Counted from the stretch's first letter, positions 1 to 12,200 are shown. The stretch: 64,000 bases of DNA from Parelaphostrongylus tenuis (GCA_019055375.1 JAHQIW010004567.1:124001-188000); one strand, 5' to 3'. The notes: generated by a model not told the origin, from the sequence alone. Numbers and translations: made by a program.

Positions 1-398
1 ATTGCTCTCAGTGGTGCATTCAGGATGATTGGAAGGGTTAAAATGAAAGTTTATGCTTGCCTAGTCGATCTGTTTCCTAGTTGTTCCTTGTTACTTTCAA
101 ATCCAGGCTATCGATCTTCAGCTTCATTCGACTTCCAAATAGAATCAATTCAGATTAACTCGCTCATCCATTAGATGACCACCACAGATCAAAATTGCAT
201 GAGAAAAGCGCTAAGTTTATAGAGAACTGGAAACTGTAGAGGATTTGAGATTTCAGCTTATTCGTGACTTCCGCCAAACTTGTGATATCAAAAGACCATT
301 TTGAAGAGCACTATAATAATCAAAGTGCAAAGGATTGAATTGAACCTTTCTCCAGCTTCATACTCAAAATATGCTAAGGTATTAAGATATTTACTTAC

Positions 399-558
399 AC
401 TGACAGATTTCTCTCTACTGTTTGAATAATGCTCAGTGAAATAACTCTTTGGACACCGTGGGTACAGATTACGCAGTACTTCAATTTCTTTCTCCTCAGC
501 ACCATATATTTGAGAAGTTCTTAAGCCTTTTCTGACTTTTTTCCTATCCTGTGAATCA
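399..558 (-). CDS. Possible internal exon of an unrecognised minus-strand gene
   Basis: On the minus strand a pyrimidine-rich tract ending in TTCAG (complement of about 559-575) precedes 160 bp of open frame that stops exactly at a strong GTAAGT donor (complement of 393-398). The encoded 53 residues are hydrophilic and include SDSQDRKKVRKGL and AEEKEIEVLRNLYPRCPKSY, which look like real coding sequence. The exon takes two bases from the previous exon and ends in phase 0. I do not recognise the protein family. The rest of the gene would lie left of the window and possibly upstream towards 1.3 kb. A chance ORF remains possible. Confidence 0.35.
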
Positions 559-1209
559 CTGAATAAAAAAGGCAACTTCAAGAAACTGGCTTCTAGCGTC
601 TAATTCGAATAATGAGCATTAAATAAGTTCTGATTTTAATAGGATGACCAGCCACGCAGTGGCTGTATCATCGTCAAATGGTTAAATTTGTTTTTAACAG
701 TATGATGATAGCAATTTTCACAGATGGTCCCGGAATGTTAAAAATATAGAGTTAAACGTTAATTTATACTGAAAGAGAAGTCACGGAATAATAGAGTTTA
801 TAGGATGTCAGTTCAAATTGAAACCATTTGTGAGTCTCATGAAAAAATATAAGAACTTACTGACTTAGATCTATAGAGGGAAGTTCTTGATGGTTTCATT
901 TCAACAAACACTGAGTTCAGGCGGACAGATGAGGTGCACGGTCGTTGTCGTCGTGGCTCTCAAGAAAACCACCATTGTGACGATAGACCAGTGCAACGGG
1001 TGATCACAATAGAACGCCGTGAGAATGTTCCTCGATCAAACCAAACGAGAAAATTCAGCGCTTCCGATATTATTGATGGCTATAAGTGAGTTTCATAAGA
1101 AATTTTGTGCACTGTACTTTTCATCAGTTTGAGGAGACTTTTTTACATTAACTCTCAGTGGGAAGCGTGACCCTTTTTGAGCACTTTTGTGTTTTGCTGC
1201 CTTACTCAC

Positions 1210-1284
1210 CAAGCGCAGGATTTTTACTGGACTTCTAGTAGTCTCACAATAACACGAGAAACGGCGATTCTTACACATGGCTTG
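1210..1284 (-). CDS. Weak candidate minus-strand exon
   Basis: A 75-bp minus-strand open stretch (25 codons, containing MCKNRRFSCYCETTRS) runs from an AATAG acceptor-like site to a strong GTGAGTAAG donor. It could be an upstream exon of the same minus-strand gene as 399-558, but the phases do not join directly, so an intermediate exon would be needed. The product is unrecognised. The call rests only on the splice signals and composition. Confidence 0.2.
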
Positions 1285-4200
1285 CTATTTTGAAGTATTC
1301 TTAATGCGTTGAAACAGCGACGACAATATCACGTTTTGCCTTTGGGGTAGTTGCCTCATGTCATGAACCTCTTAGCGAGATTTTATGATAGAATTTAGAT
1401 TTTATTGTACTAAACTGTCATAAAAAGGTGTAATTTCACCGGTGATACTTCTACGAAAGTATTCACAGTTGCAATCAACTTGTTGCAAAAAGAGCCACCA
1501 TTCAGTTTTTACTGCACATTTTTATTGTTTTTTTTTAATATACGACTGTTATCTGAAAACGCATATACTACAATTTAGAGCTTCAGAAGGACCCATTATG
1601 AAGGTGTTCTCAATATGCTCGTGGAGTACAGTCTTGTTATCTAAATCTATCCTTCAACCTTTTGGGGACAAGACTTTCAGCTTTATGGATTTTCAGTAGT
1701 CATCCGATGTCTCGAATCTCGATGATTTTACATTAAACTTTGTCTCGGAAAGGCCCTCTTATTGTGGTGTAGCAGCGAAAATAATATGAAGTTCCACACT
1801 CAGCGCGTATTATCGCGAATATTTTCGTTATTTATTTGGAACTCCCTTTTGTTTCGTAGAAACTCCTATATTTTCTCTGTAAGAACTGCAGAAAAAATGT
1901 TTATGTGTCGTTCTGTGGGGTTGAGCTTCTATTTTCTTTTAAAGTGCCTGGGAGTGCTAAACATAATCTTCTTTTCGCTCTTTCAGCCCACCTACCCCCC
2001 CCCCCCCCCTATGTAGACCTTATCAAAAGTTAAACATAGCTTCACAATCACCTAAATTTATGCTGTCATAACCACTAAAATTATATTGAAATATTATCCA
2101 CGGATCCAAGTCGCCTGACGCCTTTTATTGAATGTTGCGAAAGCCTATATACACAGCCATTCAGGAACTCTATCTGAACGAAAAGACGTTTTGAATGTGA
2201 AACGTGATACATTATATTTTTGGGGCTATAGTGTTCTAAGGAAGCCTTCCTTAAAGATCCTAGAGCATTGGAATCGCCTAAATTCAAGCCATCGAATGAC
2301 TACCAAAGTCTGAAAACGGCAGAGTATTGTCGCAAAAGGCTTGAAAAGGGATTATGATGACAGATTTGTACCGTTCTTGGAGTAAGAGGAGAAAGAGCGC
2401 TAATTTATCATTGTGTAGAGCAGTTCTGTGGAAGAAATAATCCTGACTCATATATTCGTGCACATCACTAATATTGTAAGTGTTATGCCTAAAATAAACA
2501 TTCGGCAACTAGCTATATAATTAGCATTGGCCAGCAACCAGCCCTAATATATCAGTACGGTCAACATTTTACTCTTTTGGCACGGAATTTGTACCTCTAT
2601 AATCAACAGTCAGGACTTTCTAGAATAATCAATTTGTGAGGCATTATCTGCGACAATACACAGTATGAATTTCATACCTGTAGCACACAATGTGTAAGTC
2701 GAAAATATAAAATATTCAATGCTATTATGATCCCCTTTTTGATGGGCAGAATTGAAATATTCTTAACAAAGATGCTTTCTAAATTAGCTGCATCTTGTAC
2801 ATCGTTTCGTGTAGCTTTGTTTGGAGCATATGCAGCACTTTCAACTTCTGCTAGTCTTCTATAGCATATGATACAACGCCTAGATCTTGATGGATTAGGT
2901 GTGGGCTTTCCGAGAATACGGTAAGATGTTGGCTCCTTCCTGTCCTACTTCGATTTATTGACAAAATCCACATGACTCCACATCTATAGAAATCTATGTA
3001 TCACCATGACACTCAACCCCAAACGAGGGTTTCCAAAGGCCGAATGACTGCTCTAGCGCTATATTGGTCTAGACAGTCGGACGGCACTCATTTGAAAGTA
3101 TAAACTGATAAATATCTTCGATTCCTCGATTTGATGTATAAGCTGAGTCTTCAAAGTATAAGCTGATAAATGTCTTCAATTCTTCGATTGTGGTGTTTTC
3201 CCGTTCAGCATTCTTCTACCTTCATAGGTAATACTCGCTTCTGCAATTATATTCTCATCATTATCGATCGAGAATAGAGTCGTAGAAGTCGATTGGCTCC
3301 TTGTTCATATGTGAACTGTTTTATTCTCAAACACCTGCCTGTCACTCATAAGCGGTACTTTTCTGAAGGACACAATCTTTAAGCACCCACCGATTAGCTC
3401 CTCATCGTTCCAATTCATAATGCTCTTCGACGTCTCAGACAGCATTCCAAAAGTCAGAATTTGACAAGAGTGCATTGCCATGATTTCATCGGCTTCGTCA
3501 CCGACCTCATTATCGTCACTGTTTGCCAGTAGATCATCGAGAGGATTTCTGAGTCTCTATCTGGATATATGAAAAAACGTTCTGTTCACAATATTTGTTT
3601 AGGCAAAGCTTTCGTTGCAAGGTCTACGATTAGCGGCTTTACAATTATCTTTCAAGGACTGACCCTTCTCGAATAAAATTTATAGATAATTTCCCACAGT
3701 AATGTACATATTACACGTACGAAAGAGATTTATTGTCGTAACCAACAAGTTCTAAATGTTGCCAGTCCTATACAACGTATACTCGTATTGTATTAGTTTG
3801 AGCTTTAACACCCGCAGAAAATTCAAAATTGAATTATAAATTAAATTAAAAACAGCAGTGATCATTCTTCGTAATAAGCACCACCATTATCAGCGCGATC
3901 TTCTGCCAACGATCTGCAAATTGCGGATCTGCTCGAAATCGCCGTTCCTTGAGCTTTGAATCAAAAAATTCCTGACATAATTTTTCAACTGATCAAATGT
4001 TTTCTTTCTCGAATCGGCGTCCACGCAGGAAATGCCCCATCAAGCGGAAAGACCATAATTGGACGACGCAGCATCTGGACTGTAGGCTGGTTGAGGCACG
4101 ACCTCAACACCCTCCAATTCATCAATTTTTTCGCTTAATTATCCTTGCGGTGTGAGATTTGGCAGTTTACTGGAACATCGTGCGCTTTCGACAAATCAAT

Positions 4201-4387
4201 GTCGGATACTTTTCCTTCAACGCATAGTAGACTCGGTCCAACCGAGATTTTCTCATGGAAATATTCCTGAGATATTCTTATTAATCTACAATAATCGATG
4301 AGGTGTGCAACGACATAAAATCTGATTTTTCGCGGGTGCTAACGAACTTTGCCTCAGCCGTGTAAAATATAGGTTACTCTTTCTGAA
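1285..4387. other. Intergenic stretch, no supported gene
   Basis: I see only short chance ORFs here. Simple features are a 15-bp run of C at 1995-2009 and an approximate 58-bp tandem duplication (about 3095-3195, both copies containing AAAGTATAARCTGATAAAT). No splice-flanked coding stretch stood out on either strand. Confidence 0.5.
1995..2009. repeat. Poly-C tract
   Basis: An uninterrupted run of 15 C residues is visible. It is a homopolymer microsatellite with no associated gene. Confidence 0.9.
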
Positions 4388-4972
4388 GTCTACCAATAAT
4401 AAAGACATTAATAGTTCGATAATGATATATGATGTTCTGAGCCGTATTTAAGGTTTGATAAAAGCTAGACAGGCGCCTGTTTCGTCCTCCAGGACTCGTC
4501 AGTAGCACAATCTCCTTCGGTTCAGCCGATCCCTTGAATCTACACTACTCTATAAAGGAATCGTCACCGGATAATAAATCACCGCAGGTCAGGTGACACA
4601 ATTCCCTGGCATTGCAGTGATCAGTAGTCAAGCTTGAAGCTGGTAAAATAAATCGTACCTCTTCATTCGACCGCTTTTGTAGACCTCGCTCGAAAATCAT
4701 AATAATCTGCTAATGGTATATCATGCCACTGCTAGACTGCTGGTCAGCAATGTCATGAGATTGTGTCACCTGACTTATGGTGATTTATTATTTGGCGTCC
4801 ATTCTTTTGTAGAGGAGTATAGCCCAAAGGGATCGGTTGAATCGAAGGAGACTTTGCTACTCGTGTCCTGGAGGACGAAACAGGCGCCTGTCTAGCTTAT
4901 ATCAGACCTCAAACACAGCTTATAATATGTTATATTATTATGAAACTATTATTGTCTTTGAGAGAGGTCTAT
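4388..4972. repeat. Foldback element with about 240-bp inverted arms
   Basis: The left arm (about 4388-4632) reads as the reverse complement of the right arm (about 4733-4972) with moderate divergence. Matching landmarks are GCTAGACAGGCGCCTGTTTC (left) against its complement near 4880-4899, and GGTGACACAAT (left) against ATTGTGTCACC (right). The spacer is about 100 bp and no transposase frame is present. The GTTTCGTCC...GACTCRTCAG core recurs near 21.4 kb and, more weakly, near 12.0 and 34.0 kb. This is a non-autonomous foldback/MITE-type element of unknown superfamily. Confidence 0.75.
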
Positions 4973-5975
4973 AAAAAGGGTCGAATGAAGGGGATGAAGA
5001 ATTGTTTGAAATTACTGATGATCTGACATTGCATGCAATGTGCAATATGATTTTTAAGAAAAATTCATCACTTCTTATTTTTCATTCACTATGATAATTT
5101 TGAGATATTATATGAGATTTGAGTTTATCAGAACCAAAAGATTTATAGTGCAGTAACCTTTGTACTATTCATCACAACTGAATGAATAACAACAGCAGCA
5201 TGAATGTGTAGTAAACGCGTTTTTTTTTTGTACATATGAGATTTCTAAGCATAAAGAACATGGGAAAATACATAGAAGAACATGGGGCAGCGAGAAAATA
5301 AGAGAAATGTTAAATTGTATCTTATGATATTGAGAAAAACCTATCAATTTCGAACATCGCGCACTTCTTACGGATCATGCTGAGCGCTGCAATTTCGCTC
5401 GCCCTCCGCAAAGGGTTGACCCTTCAGTACATGAAAAGTAAAATGGTGTGATAGAACTATTTGTACGGTTTTTTTAACCATACGTCTTCTTCAAATAGTT
5501 CAAAAGCGCGGCATCTAAGTTGAGTTTAATCTACTTACTTCCTCAGACCGCACCTTATCCTGTTTATGATGCTTTCCAATAAGTATTAATGCACATTAGT
5601 TAGATAAATTACGCAAATTCATAGAACTCTACTGATTCGATGATGCCACGTTAATGGTTTTCACGCTTCTTTTCATATGTGGATACCCCTTAGCGTGATT
5701 ACAGAACATTTCTACACTCGGCCAGGAATAAGGCTAAATAACAGCAAAGGATCTCAAATAATAAATATAAAAAATGTTCAACCCCAAAAGAAAACCCAAA
5801 TGAAAAATTCGAAGGAAAATAATGGTCAAACAACGGAAAGAAAGTGCAGTAGTGAAGAAAAATTTTTTGCTAAATTATTCCCCTCATTAGTTTTCAACAT
5901 TAAGATAATAAGGATCGAGGATAACAAAGTTTGTGATCGAAGCTCCTTCATCTCGTTATTTTTGTGTTTTCATAG
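4973..5975. other. AT-rich flank upstream of the candidate distal exon
   Basis: No gene is supported. An open frame runs from an ATG at 5677 into the exon at 5976, but its sequence is AT-rich and unlike coding sequence before the acceptor at 5975. I read it as intron or 5' flank rather than protein. Confidence 0.4.
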
Positions 5976-6148
5976 ACATCCGTCTGGCAGTACCGTGGAA
6001 CGCCGTCTGCACTACCGCTACCACTCCAGGACATGCCTGGATACCCAGGAAGTTGAGAAAAAAGAGCAACTCGAGCAGTGGCTTTTGCAGCAGCCACTCT
6101 CCACACGAAAACTTGATCAGAGCGATCGCCAGATTGCCATGTTGGGAG
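5976..6148 (+). CDS. vab-10: Candidate distal alternative N-terminal exon of vab-10
   Basis: A strong acceptor (TTTTTGTGTTTTCATAG) opens a GC-richer 173-bp block of 57 codons that ends at a GTTAGT donor. It takes two bases from an unseen upstream exon and leaves one base (G). The vab-10 exon at 27868 needs exactly one base, and the join would read [20 protein letters not shown]. From known spectraplakins I recall DPAERAVVRVADERD in MACF1 and a similar Shot sequence directly before the CH1 domain, so the D-x-x-D/E-R spacing matches. Other readable parts are VERRLHYRYHSRT and EQLEQWLLQQP. This would be an alternative 5' exon with a 21.7-kb intron to 27868. Otherwise it belongs to an unidentified gene. 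It is exon-like with high confidence; the assignment to vab-10 is inference. Confidence 0.6.
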
Positions 6149-6867
6149 GTTAGTCTTTTTCATTTCAGTGATACACACTGACAGTCTGGCTACAGATGGA
6201 AATTAGCGATAACTAGAGCATGCATCATGTGCAGTCCAGTAGAATATCAAGCTCTTTTGTCACTTATCATATGACTCGTTTACTATCCACGAAACAGATT
6301 CATGGACGAAAATCACTCTTTTCAACGAATGTTTATTCCTTCCTATACGAATATTTGAATGAACTATCTTAATTTACAGCATGGAAGTTTCAGATACTCT
6401 TTTTACTACCATGATCTATTATTTCTGATGTTCCCACACGTCATTCTAGAAATCCCACACGGCATTCTAAAATCTCGTTCTTCCTTATCCTTCAAGGTCT
6501 ACTGAAGTTCTCTAATTTGAAATATATGTCATCAGTGTTTAGCACAAATTAGAGTGGTACTCGTGTTCTCATTTTCGTTCAGTAGAAAGTGGACGCAATG
6601 GTACGTTGGCCACATGAACTATTGTAATTTGGGAACATTTTCGGCAGCATACAACGTGTTTATCATTATCCAGGCGGTTTTCATTTTGGATATGGAAACC
6701 CTACAAATATAGATGAAGATAGGCTTAGGATATCACTGACTTCGATAACTTAGCACATTGACTGAGTCAGGGCTACACCTATTGTTCACCAACTATCAGA
6801 CTGGTTGGACACAAATTATCGAACATAAGACTATTCCTCTATGAAAAAAACTTTTGCGTGCCTCCAC

Positions 6868-7016
6868 TCATGAGATTATCTCATGACCTGCGCCCCGCTG
6901 ATTGCCAAGTGATTTAAGCGGGAATTGCCAATGCCTCCCTTTTTGCTTTCCACGTGCAAGAGTAGCCCACTGGGTCCTCCTAACTCCAGGAATTCTTTGA
7001 GCGTCATATTTTCCCT
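6868..7016 (-). repeat. Dispersed repeat copy (family R3)
   Basis: Shares with 8403-8555 and 14836-14990 the blocks GATATGATGCTCARCGAATCC, GGAGGACCCACTGGGCTA and CTACTCTTGCA, allowing for divergence. This copy lies on the minus strand and also carries a short palindrome CATGAGATTATCTCATGA at its left end. The repeat class is unknown. Confidence 0.6.
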
Positions 7017-7614
7017 TTAGACATTTCGTAAAAAAATCAGACTATCGTTTCAACGACTTTCCTGTTGTGTACTTGACATCTCAAGATATCCACTCGGCAA
7101 CGACTATCGTTCTTCTGTCCTCGTGAAAGCACAGTACGTGTCCGAGCTATCTTATCTTCATTAGCGTGATGTGTAGAACGGATCTCTGACTTTCAATACT
7201 TAACATAGGTTATAACATCCCTCCTCTGATTTGCGCTATACGGGATATGTCTGGTATGAAACTTTTGACTGCGCATTCGGTAACATCAATTTGTCTTCCT
7301 CCAACTTACGTAGCGACCAGATTTGTGACGAATCTGTTAAGGCAGTAATTATCGTTGAGTCGAAAAGGTGAGCCAAGAGTCGGGTGTTCTTTGATCTCTT
7401 TAGATGAGTCATTTTTTGATTATCGCTGCTTCTCAGAAATACGTCATTTTATGCATTGGTTACAGGGCATATATGGGACATAATTTCATATTGACTGCAA
7501 TGTGTTTTCTTACCGGCTTTTTACGTTGAAAATGCTACAGAGCTATGGAATGATGCTTAATGGAGCTATAGAGAACATAAAGATTATTTAGATCACTTGA
7601 CCGTAATAACCAAA

Positions 7615-7790
7615 GGCACCGTGCCCGAGTGGTTGTGATGCTCGTCGCGGTCCACGCAGAGCCGACCCCACCTCCAGCATTCTCCGGCAGTCAACTGCGA
7701 ACGCCCAATGGAACGTCGAAGCGGGTTATCGTCGAGATTGCAACTCGATACAGTCAACCAGTATTCTATGACGTTCAAGAAGAAGAAAAA
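7615..7790 (+). repeat. tRNA-like repeat (serine-tRNA-like head)
   Basis: The head reads GTGCCCGAGTGGTT, an A-box-like sequence of tRNA-Ser type. The 3' part shares GGTTATC, ATTGCAA and ATTCTATGACGTTCA in the same order with 51038-51205. I infer an old tRNA-derived SINE family with at least two copies. The tRNA fold itself looks too degraded for a functional tRNA gene. Confidence 0.5.
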
Positions 7791-8402
7791 ACTAATTGAA
7801 TGCCAAAATTACTGGTATCCGCACAGGACAAGGATGAAATTACCATGTGTTATGTTGAAAAAAACCGCAGAATAGCGCAAAAAATGTAGTAGTGTCACCT
7901 CTAAAGGTGAGCAATGCGAGTCAGATGTGATGATTTCAATGCATTGCGCTTGTCAGTAAGAAACTGATGTAGTTCCACCGTACTTAAGCTGGGTCTTAGT
8001 GGTATTCCTTTTTCTCTTCTTTTTTCCAGTGCATATGTATTTCACGACTTTGTATTAACTTGAGTGCGATTGCTCCCTGTGTTCCAATATCTCGGCCTTC
8101 ATGCCTCATAATCAAGGATGTGCAGAGGTAAAAGATCGCTTGGCTTACTGAGTGCGCAACTTGATGTTATAAGTATTCCATATCTCGCAAATGAGAGGAA
8201 CGATTCGAAGTTCTGACTTACGTCAACCATCATAAAACAAAGATGTCGTTCTACACGCCAAGATACCGAAGATAAGGTGAGCTGTATATGTAACGGGAAG
8301 TGATGGGCGAGAGTTTTTGTCGATTCGATTCCTTGTGATGTCATATACGCAGTAGGAATACCACCGATCCAACGGTCGGATTTCTTTACGAAAAGTCCGA
8401 AA

Positions 8403-8555
8403 GAAAGATATAATGCTCAACGAATCCCTATGGCGAAAGGGATTACTGATCTACTCTTGCAGTCAGTGCGGAAAATGGAAGTTTTTACAGGTCCTGTTTG
8501 AGTCACTCGACGACCAAGAGAGACGACAGATGGTACATGTGATGCGGAGGTGTTT
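8403..8555 (+). repeat. Dispersed repeat copy (family R3)
   Basis: The plus-strand copy matches 14836-14990 in reverse complement (CGAATCCCTA, GAGTCACTCGACGACCAA, GACGACAGRTG). It contains a 54-codon ORF with protein-like texture, but the sequence recurs at diverged loci with stops, so I call it repeat and not gene. Confidence 0.6.
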
Positions 8556-9279
8556 TTTCTTTGTTGACATTTAAGGCTCATATCTTTTGCGCGTATGTAG
8601 AGCTGAAAGCCATCTGTAGCACTCTATATGATTCAAGCTTTTCAATCGCTAACGTAACTTACATCATCTATACGTCTAGCCTTTCCAGCGAAACATTTGT
8701 TTTCCTTTGTTGATGGTGTAGATGTAAACTTAGAAAATCGTGTTACATCTCAAAACTGACACACTTTCAGCTATTTCTTTGACTACACACGACCTATCAT
8801 TACAATTTACCGAGCGGATTCCACGATTTCTTATTTTCGATCCGTTTCTTGCATTCATACTGCACATTGTTCTTCACACATCTCATGTGTTGCTTTGGCT
8901 GATGCTTAATATTACACTTTCTATGAATGTCGCAGAATAGTGGTCAAAAGGTTCCACTTGCGATCTTGGAGGTAGCCGAGCTAAAGTGTTTCTGGACATT
9001 CAGTTGACTAATTACACGATAGTGTTGAGAAAGGATCGAACCAGACCATCGCTTATCGAGTCACTTTCTTACACATCGTATCATTAGCCGCTGCGCTCCT
9101 CCTCCCCTACCCCACCTCCCACCTCCATTTCATTAACAATCGAAAATGATCAAGTATTTTACACATTGTACACGTCTGATTTGATGAAAATCTCGTCTCA
9201 CTCACCTATTGACTTGTATTACACTGATTACTATTTTAGGTATTTGTTAGCCATTTCTACGACCATACCTAAATAGAGG

Positions 9280-9360
9280 GGCGAGGTAACGCAGTGGTTA
9301 GTGATGTAGTGCGTCACAAGGCTATGTGATAAACGATGCGCTAGCTCGGCCGCTTCCCCA
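9280..9360 (+). repeat. tRNA-like repeat fragment
   Basis: GGTAACGCAGTGGTTAGTGATG resembles a tRNA A-box head, with GCGCTAGCTCGGCC following. A similar GATAGCGTAGTGGATAGTGATGCGCGCTAG lies on the minus strand near 14830-14850. It is probably a diverged SINE head. Confidence 0.4.
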
Positions 9361-11997
9361 ACACTCTCTTGTAATCAATCAACTAAAGGCGTGAAAACTC
9401 CTTACCTCGCTTACCTCCGAGTTGCAGGGAATCGTCTCAACCGGTATTCACAATATTCGTAAAAAGAAAATGAGATCCTGAAAACAACAGATTAAACAAC
9501 ACGTGAAGTATTCAAAGGCATTTATGGAGGATGCGAGAGAACGAATCGAATGCAACAAGTGTTAGGATCTGCACAGTAAACTGTGATAATGAGCCGTATA
9601 AAATCGAGTACACAAAATCCTAAAAGCACAGTAGTTGAATCATTCAAGACTGACTCTCATAGAAGCATCACAGTTCATTGGATTGTATGGCACTCATGAC
9701 TAAATTCTTTTCGTCCTTATCAGATTCATTGCTATTTCCGAATTCTATTTCAAGCACTGGTGATAGAAAGCGAGGTAGACTTTATATTGTCGCTAGCGTT
9801 GCAAGCTTTTTCTGCTCACTCACGTTGCAGTTTCTAGTGAAGCTTGAATTGAATGCTAGTCTTGTCCATTTCCATTTGAACATGGAGCCAGTGATACATG
9901 TACTATCAAAGACCGGCTTTACTGTACTAGGGATAGCAGTCTTTGAGTTTTACATATATTATCAATGCCGAAATTTATAGAAAGTTGGTTTCTTGAATGA
10001 TCAAAGAAACCTGCACTAATTCACCCTTCATTTTCATCAAAAGCTTGCTTTCACACTTCGTACACAGGAAATATGTTGTCGAAGAAATGCCTTAAAACTT
10101 GCTTTGAAAAATCGTCTTTAACGCATTCGTGACGATGAGCTGTTAACGAATAACAAAAGACGAAATCCTTCGGAACAATGGCAACCAAACACGATGAGAA
10201 TTATTATGACTACAGACGTTTTCAGCACATTTCGTTGATATTAACACGGTTTTCCTGAATCTGAATATCGCGTGGTCATCGTCATAGGCGGTGGCAGCTA
10301 ATGTTAAATATATGAGCCAGGTCGAAGAGGTGTAGAATTCATGATTTCCATGCAGACCTATGAATGACTACGTCGATTGGTATGCTTATGCGTTTATCTC
10401 ACCTTTAAATGGCTTTTGTAAGAACACATCTGAAAGGGTTTTGTAAAAGAAGAGCATTGTTTGGTTTGCAAGAATAAAACTATTCTCATCAAACAATCAT
10501 TGAACATCACTGAGTCAGGGCAAATCTATTGTTCCTTGGTACCGACTAGGTTTAATCTAACATTTGGCTGTTTTCGTGCCTAGACAACCATTTCCGTTCT
10601 TAAACAATTGATACCGGATCAAAAAATACTGGATTAATAAAAAAATTACCCGAAGCTTTTTCGCATCTTAACTAATTTTTGTAAGTCGTTGCTAATGACC
10701 AATTGATGGCCTGTCGAGTGATTCAACTCTTCAATTTGCGTAGATGGGAGCCGTTCTCTTTGAGCCTAGTTTCCTTATGTCACACTGTCAACATTGATGC
10801 CATTAACCATATCATAACAATGATAAGCACTACTACTTTGTCTTACGCAACTATGTTAGTCATTTTGCTGCCTACTCATTCCCTACCTGTTCCATTATAC
10901 CCAGATACAACAGCGGTTCGGATGTTCGCAACTCTCATACGACTCTCCTTAACTCCGTAACCTTAGCTCTTTTTTACGGTTTGACTCCCATAAAACGCGA
11001 TATTGCAATAGTTGTATTTTATTAGGGCTCAGTAGTTTTTTTGACAAACACTACTTACGAATGCGACTAAGTTACGATCAAGCTACTTCATTCCAGCCGT
11101 ACATTTGGCTATATATTGAATTTTATCTTGAATATTTATCTTGAAATAAGCATCAGTATTTTTAACGTTTAACTGATAAAACGAAACTTATTACTCAAAC
11201 ACTTCTATAAGATTACTAAGACATTGGTTGAATCATCTTTGTGAGTCATAAAACCTCTGCCTCATGATTAACAATTTCCTGAGAATCCAAAAAATCAGGT
11301 AAAATTTGTAAGGACAACTGAAAGGTCGAAAAATTTTACGACAAATGAATCACCTCTGATAGATGTGGTTCTTCTACTCTGCAATACTTGGACATTGGAT
11401 ATAATCAGCTAATAGAGCCAGTTAGTGCAGTTGGGTGAACATGCTTCATTCTAATGAACTGTCGTTACTAAACAGGATGCTTGAGAAATAAATCACCATA
11501 TTCAAATACTTGTAATTTACTTATAAATAGCTTAATTTGAGGTGCGAATTTCGTATTATAACTCCGTTCGACCTCGCCCCGTGCTCATCAAATCTCTCAT
11601 TGCTCTGAGGTCGCGAAATTGGTATTAAACCTTTCTGCAAGCTGTTGGCTCTCTACAGTGCAAGTGAAAGCGCTCTAGCGTGGCGATCGCAGGACTTTAT
11701 GAAGAGTCGTCACAACCAACAGTCAACGACAGTTGTAAAGACGGCAGTCCCCAAGGTGCAACTGAACCAAACGCGGAAAGTTTGAAGTTCGCCGTGTGTG
11801 AGTGCGAGGAAACGAGTCGAATCCCAGAAGTGCTGGGAACTTCAAAATGGGTGTGAAAGGCGGGTTGCAAGGAAGAAGTAATAAAAAGCGTAATGTTTCC
11901 AAATTGTCAACGGATATTCCTCAATGTGAGAGGATGAGATATATTACACTGCTTTGTCGGCTCGAATATTTTGTTTGAATATGCTAGATAACCATTT

Positions 11998-12200
11998 TTT
12001 GAGCCACGCATGTGATCTGTTATATAGGGCTGACTTATAGAGCCCGACACAGAGTTTCAACCGTAACGGTCTCATTAGCTCTTCCGTCTTTAGCCAATCC
12101 TCTCGGGTCGCTCAGTCCCCTATACTAAGAGTAGGCGACGACAAACATTCCACACTGTATGTCAAGTGAATTACAACACTGGTCTGTTCAGTCAACGTGG
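11998..12200 (+). repeat. Partial copy of the foldback family seen at 21.3 kb
   Basis: The start TTGAGCCACGCATGTGATCTG and the following AGAGCCCGACACAGAGTTTC, CTCTCGGGTCGCTCAG, GGCGACGAC and ACTGTATGTCAAG match 21320-21510 in the same order (TTGAGCCAACATGTGGTCTG, CAGCCCGAGACACGTGTTTC, CTCTCGGGAGCG, GTCGACGAC, CTCTATGTCAGG). No clear right terminus is visible. Confidence 0.55.

Noticed and set aside
869..1088. Plus-strand frame with Arg-rich text (RRGSQENHHCDDRPVQRV), considered as a transposase fragment
   Set aside because: I could not match it to any transposase motif, and it has stops on both sides and no terminal repeats.
5677..5975. N-terminal extension of the exon at 5976 back to ATG 5677
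   Set aside because: AT-rich, not coding-like, and a strong pyrimidine-AG acceptor sits exactly where the composition changes.
8413..8574. 54-codon ORF with coding-like texture, considered as an exon (VLFESLDDQERRQMVHVMR)
   Set aside because: Homologous sequence recurs at 14836-14990 and 6868-7016 in diverged form, so it belongs to a dispersed repeat.
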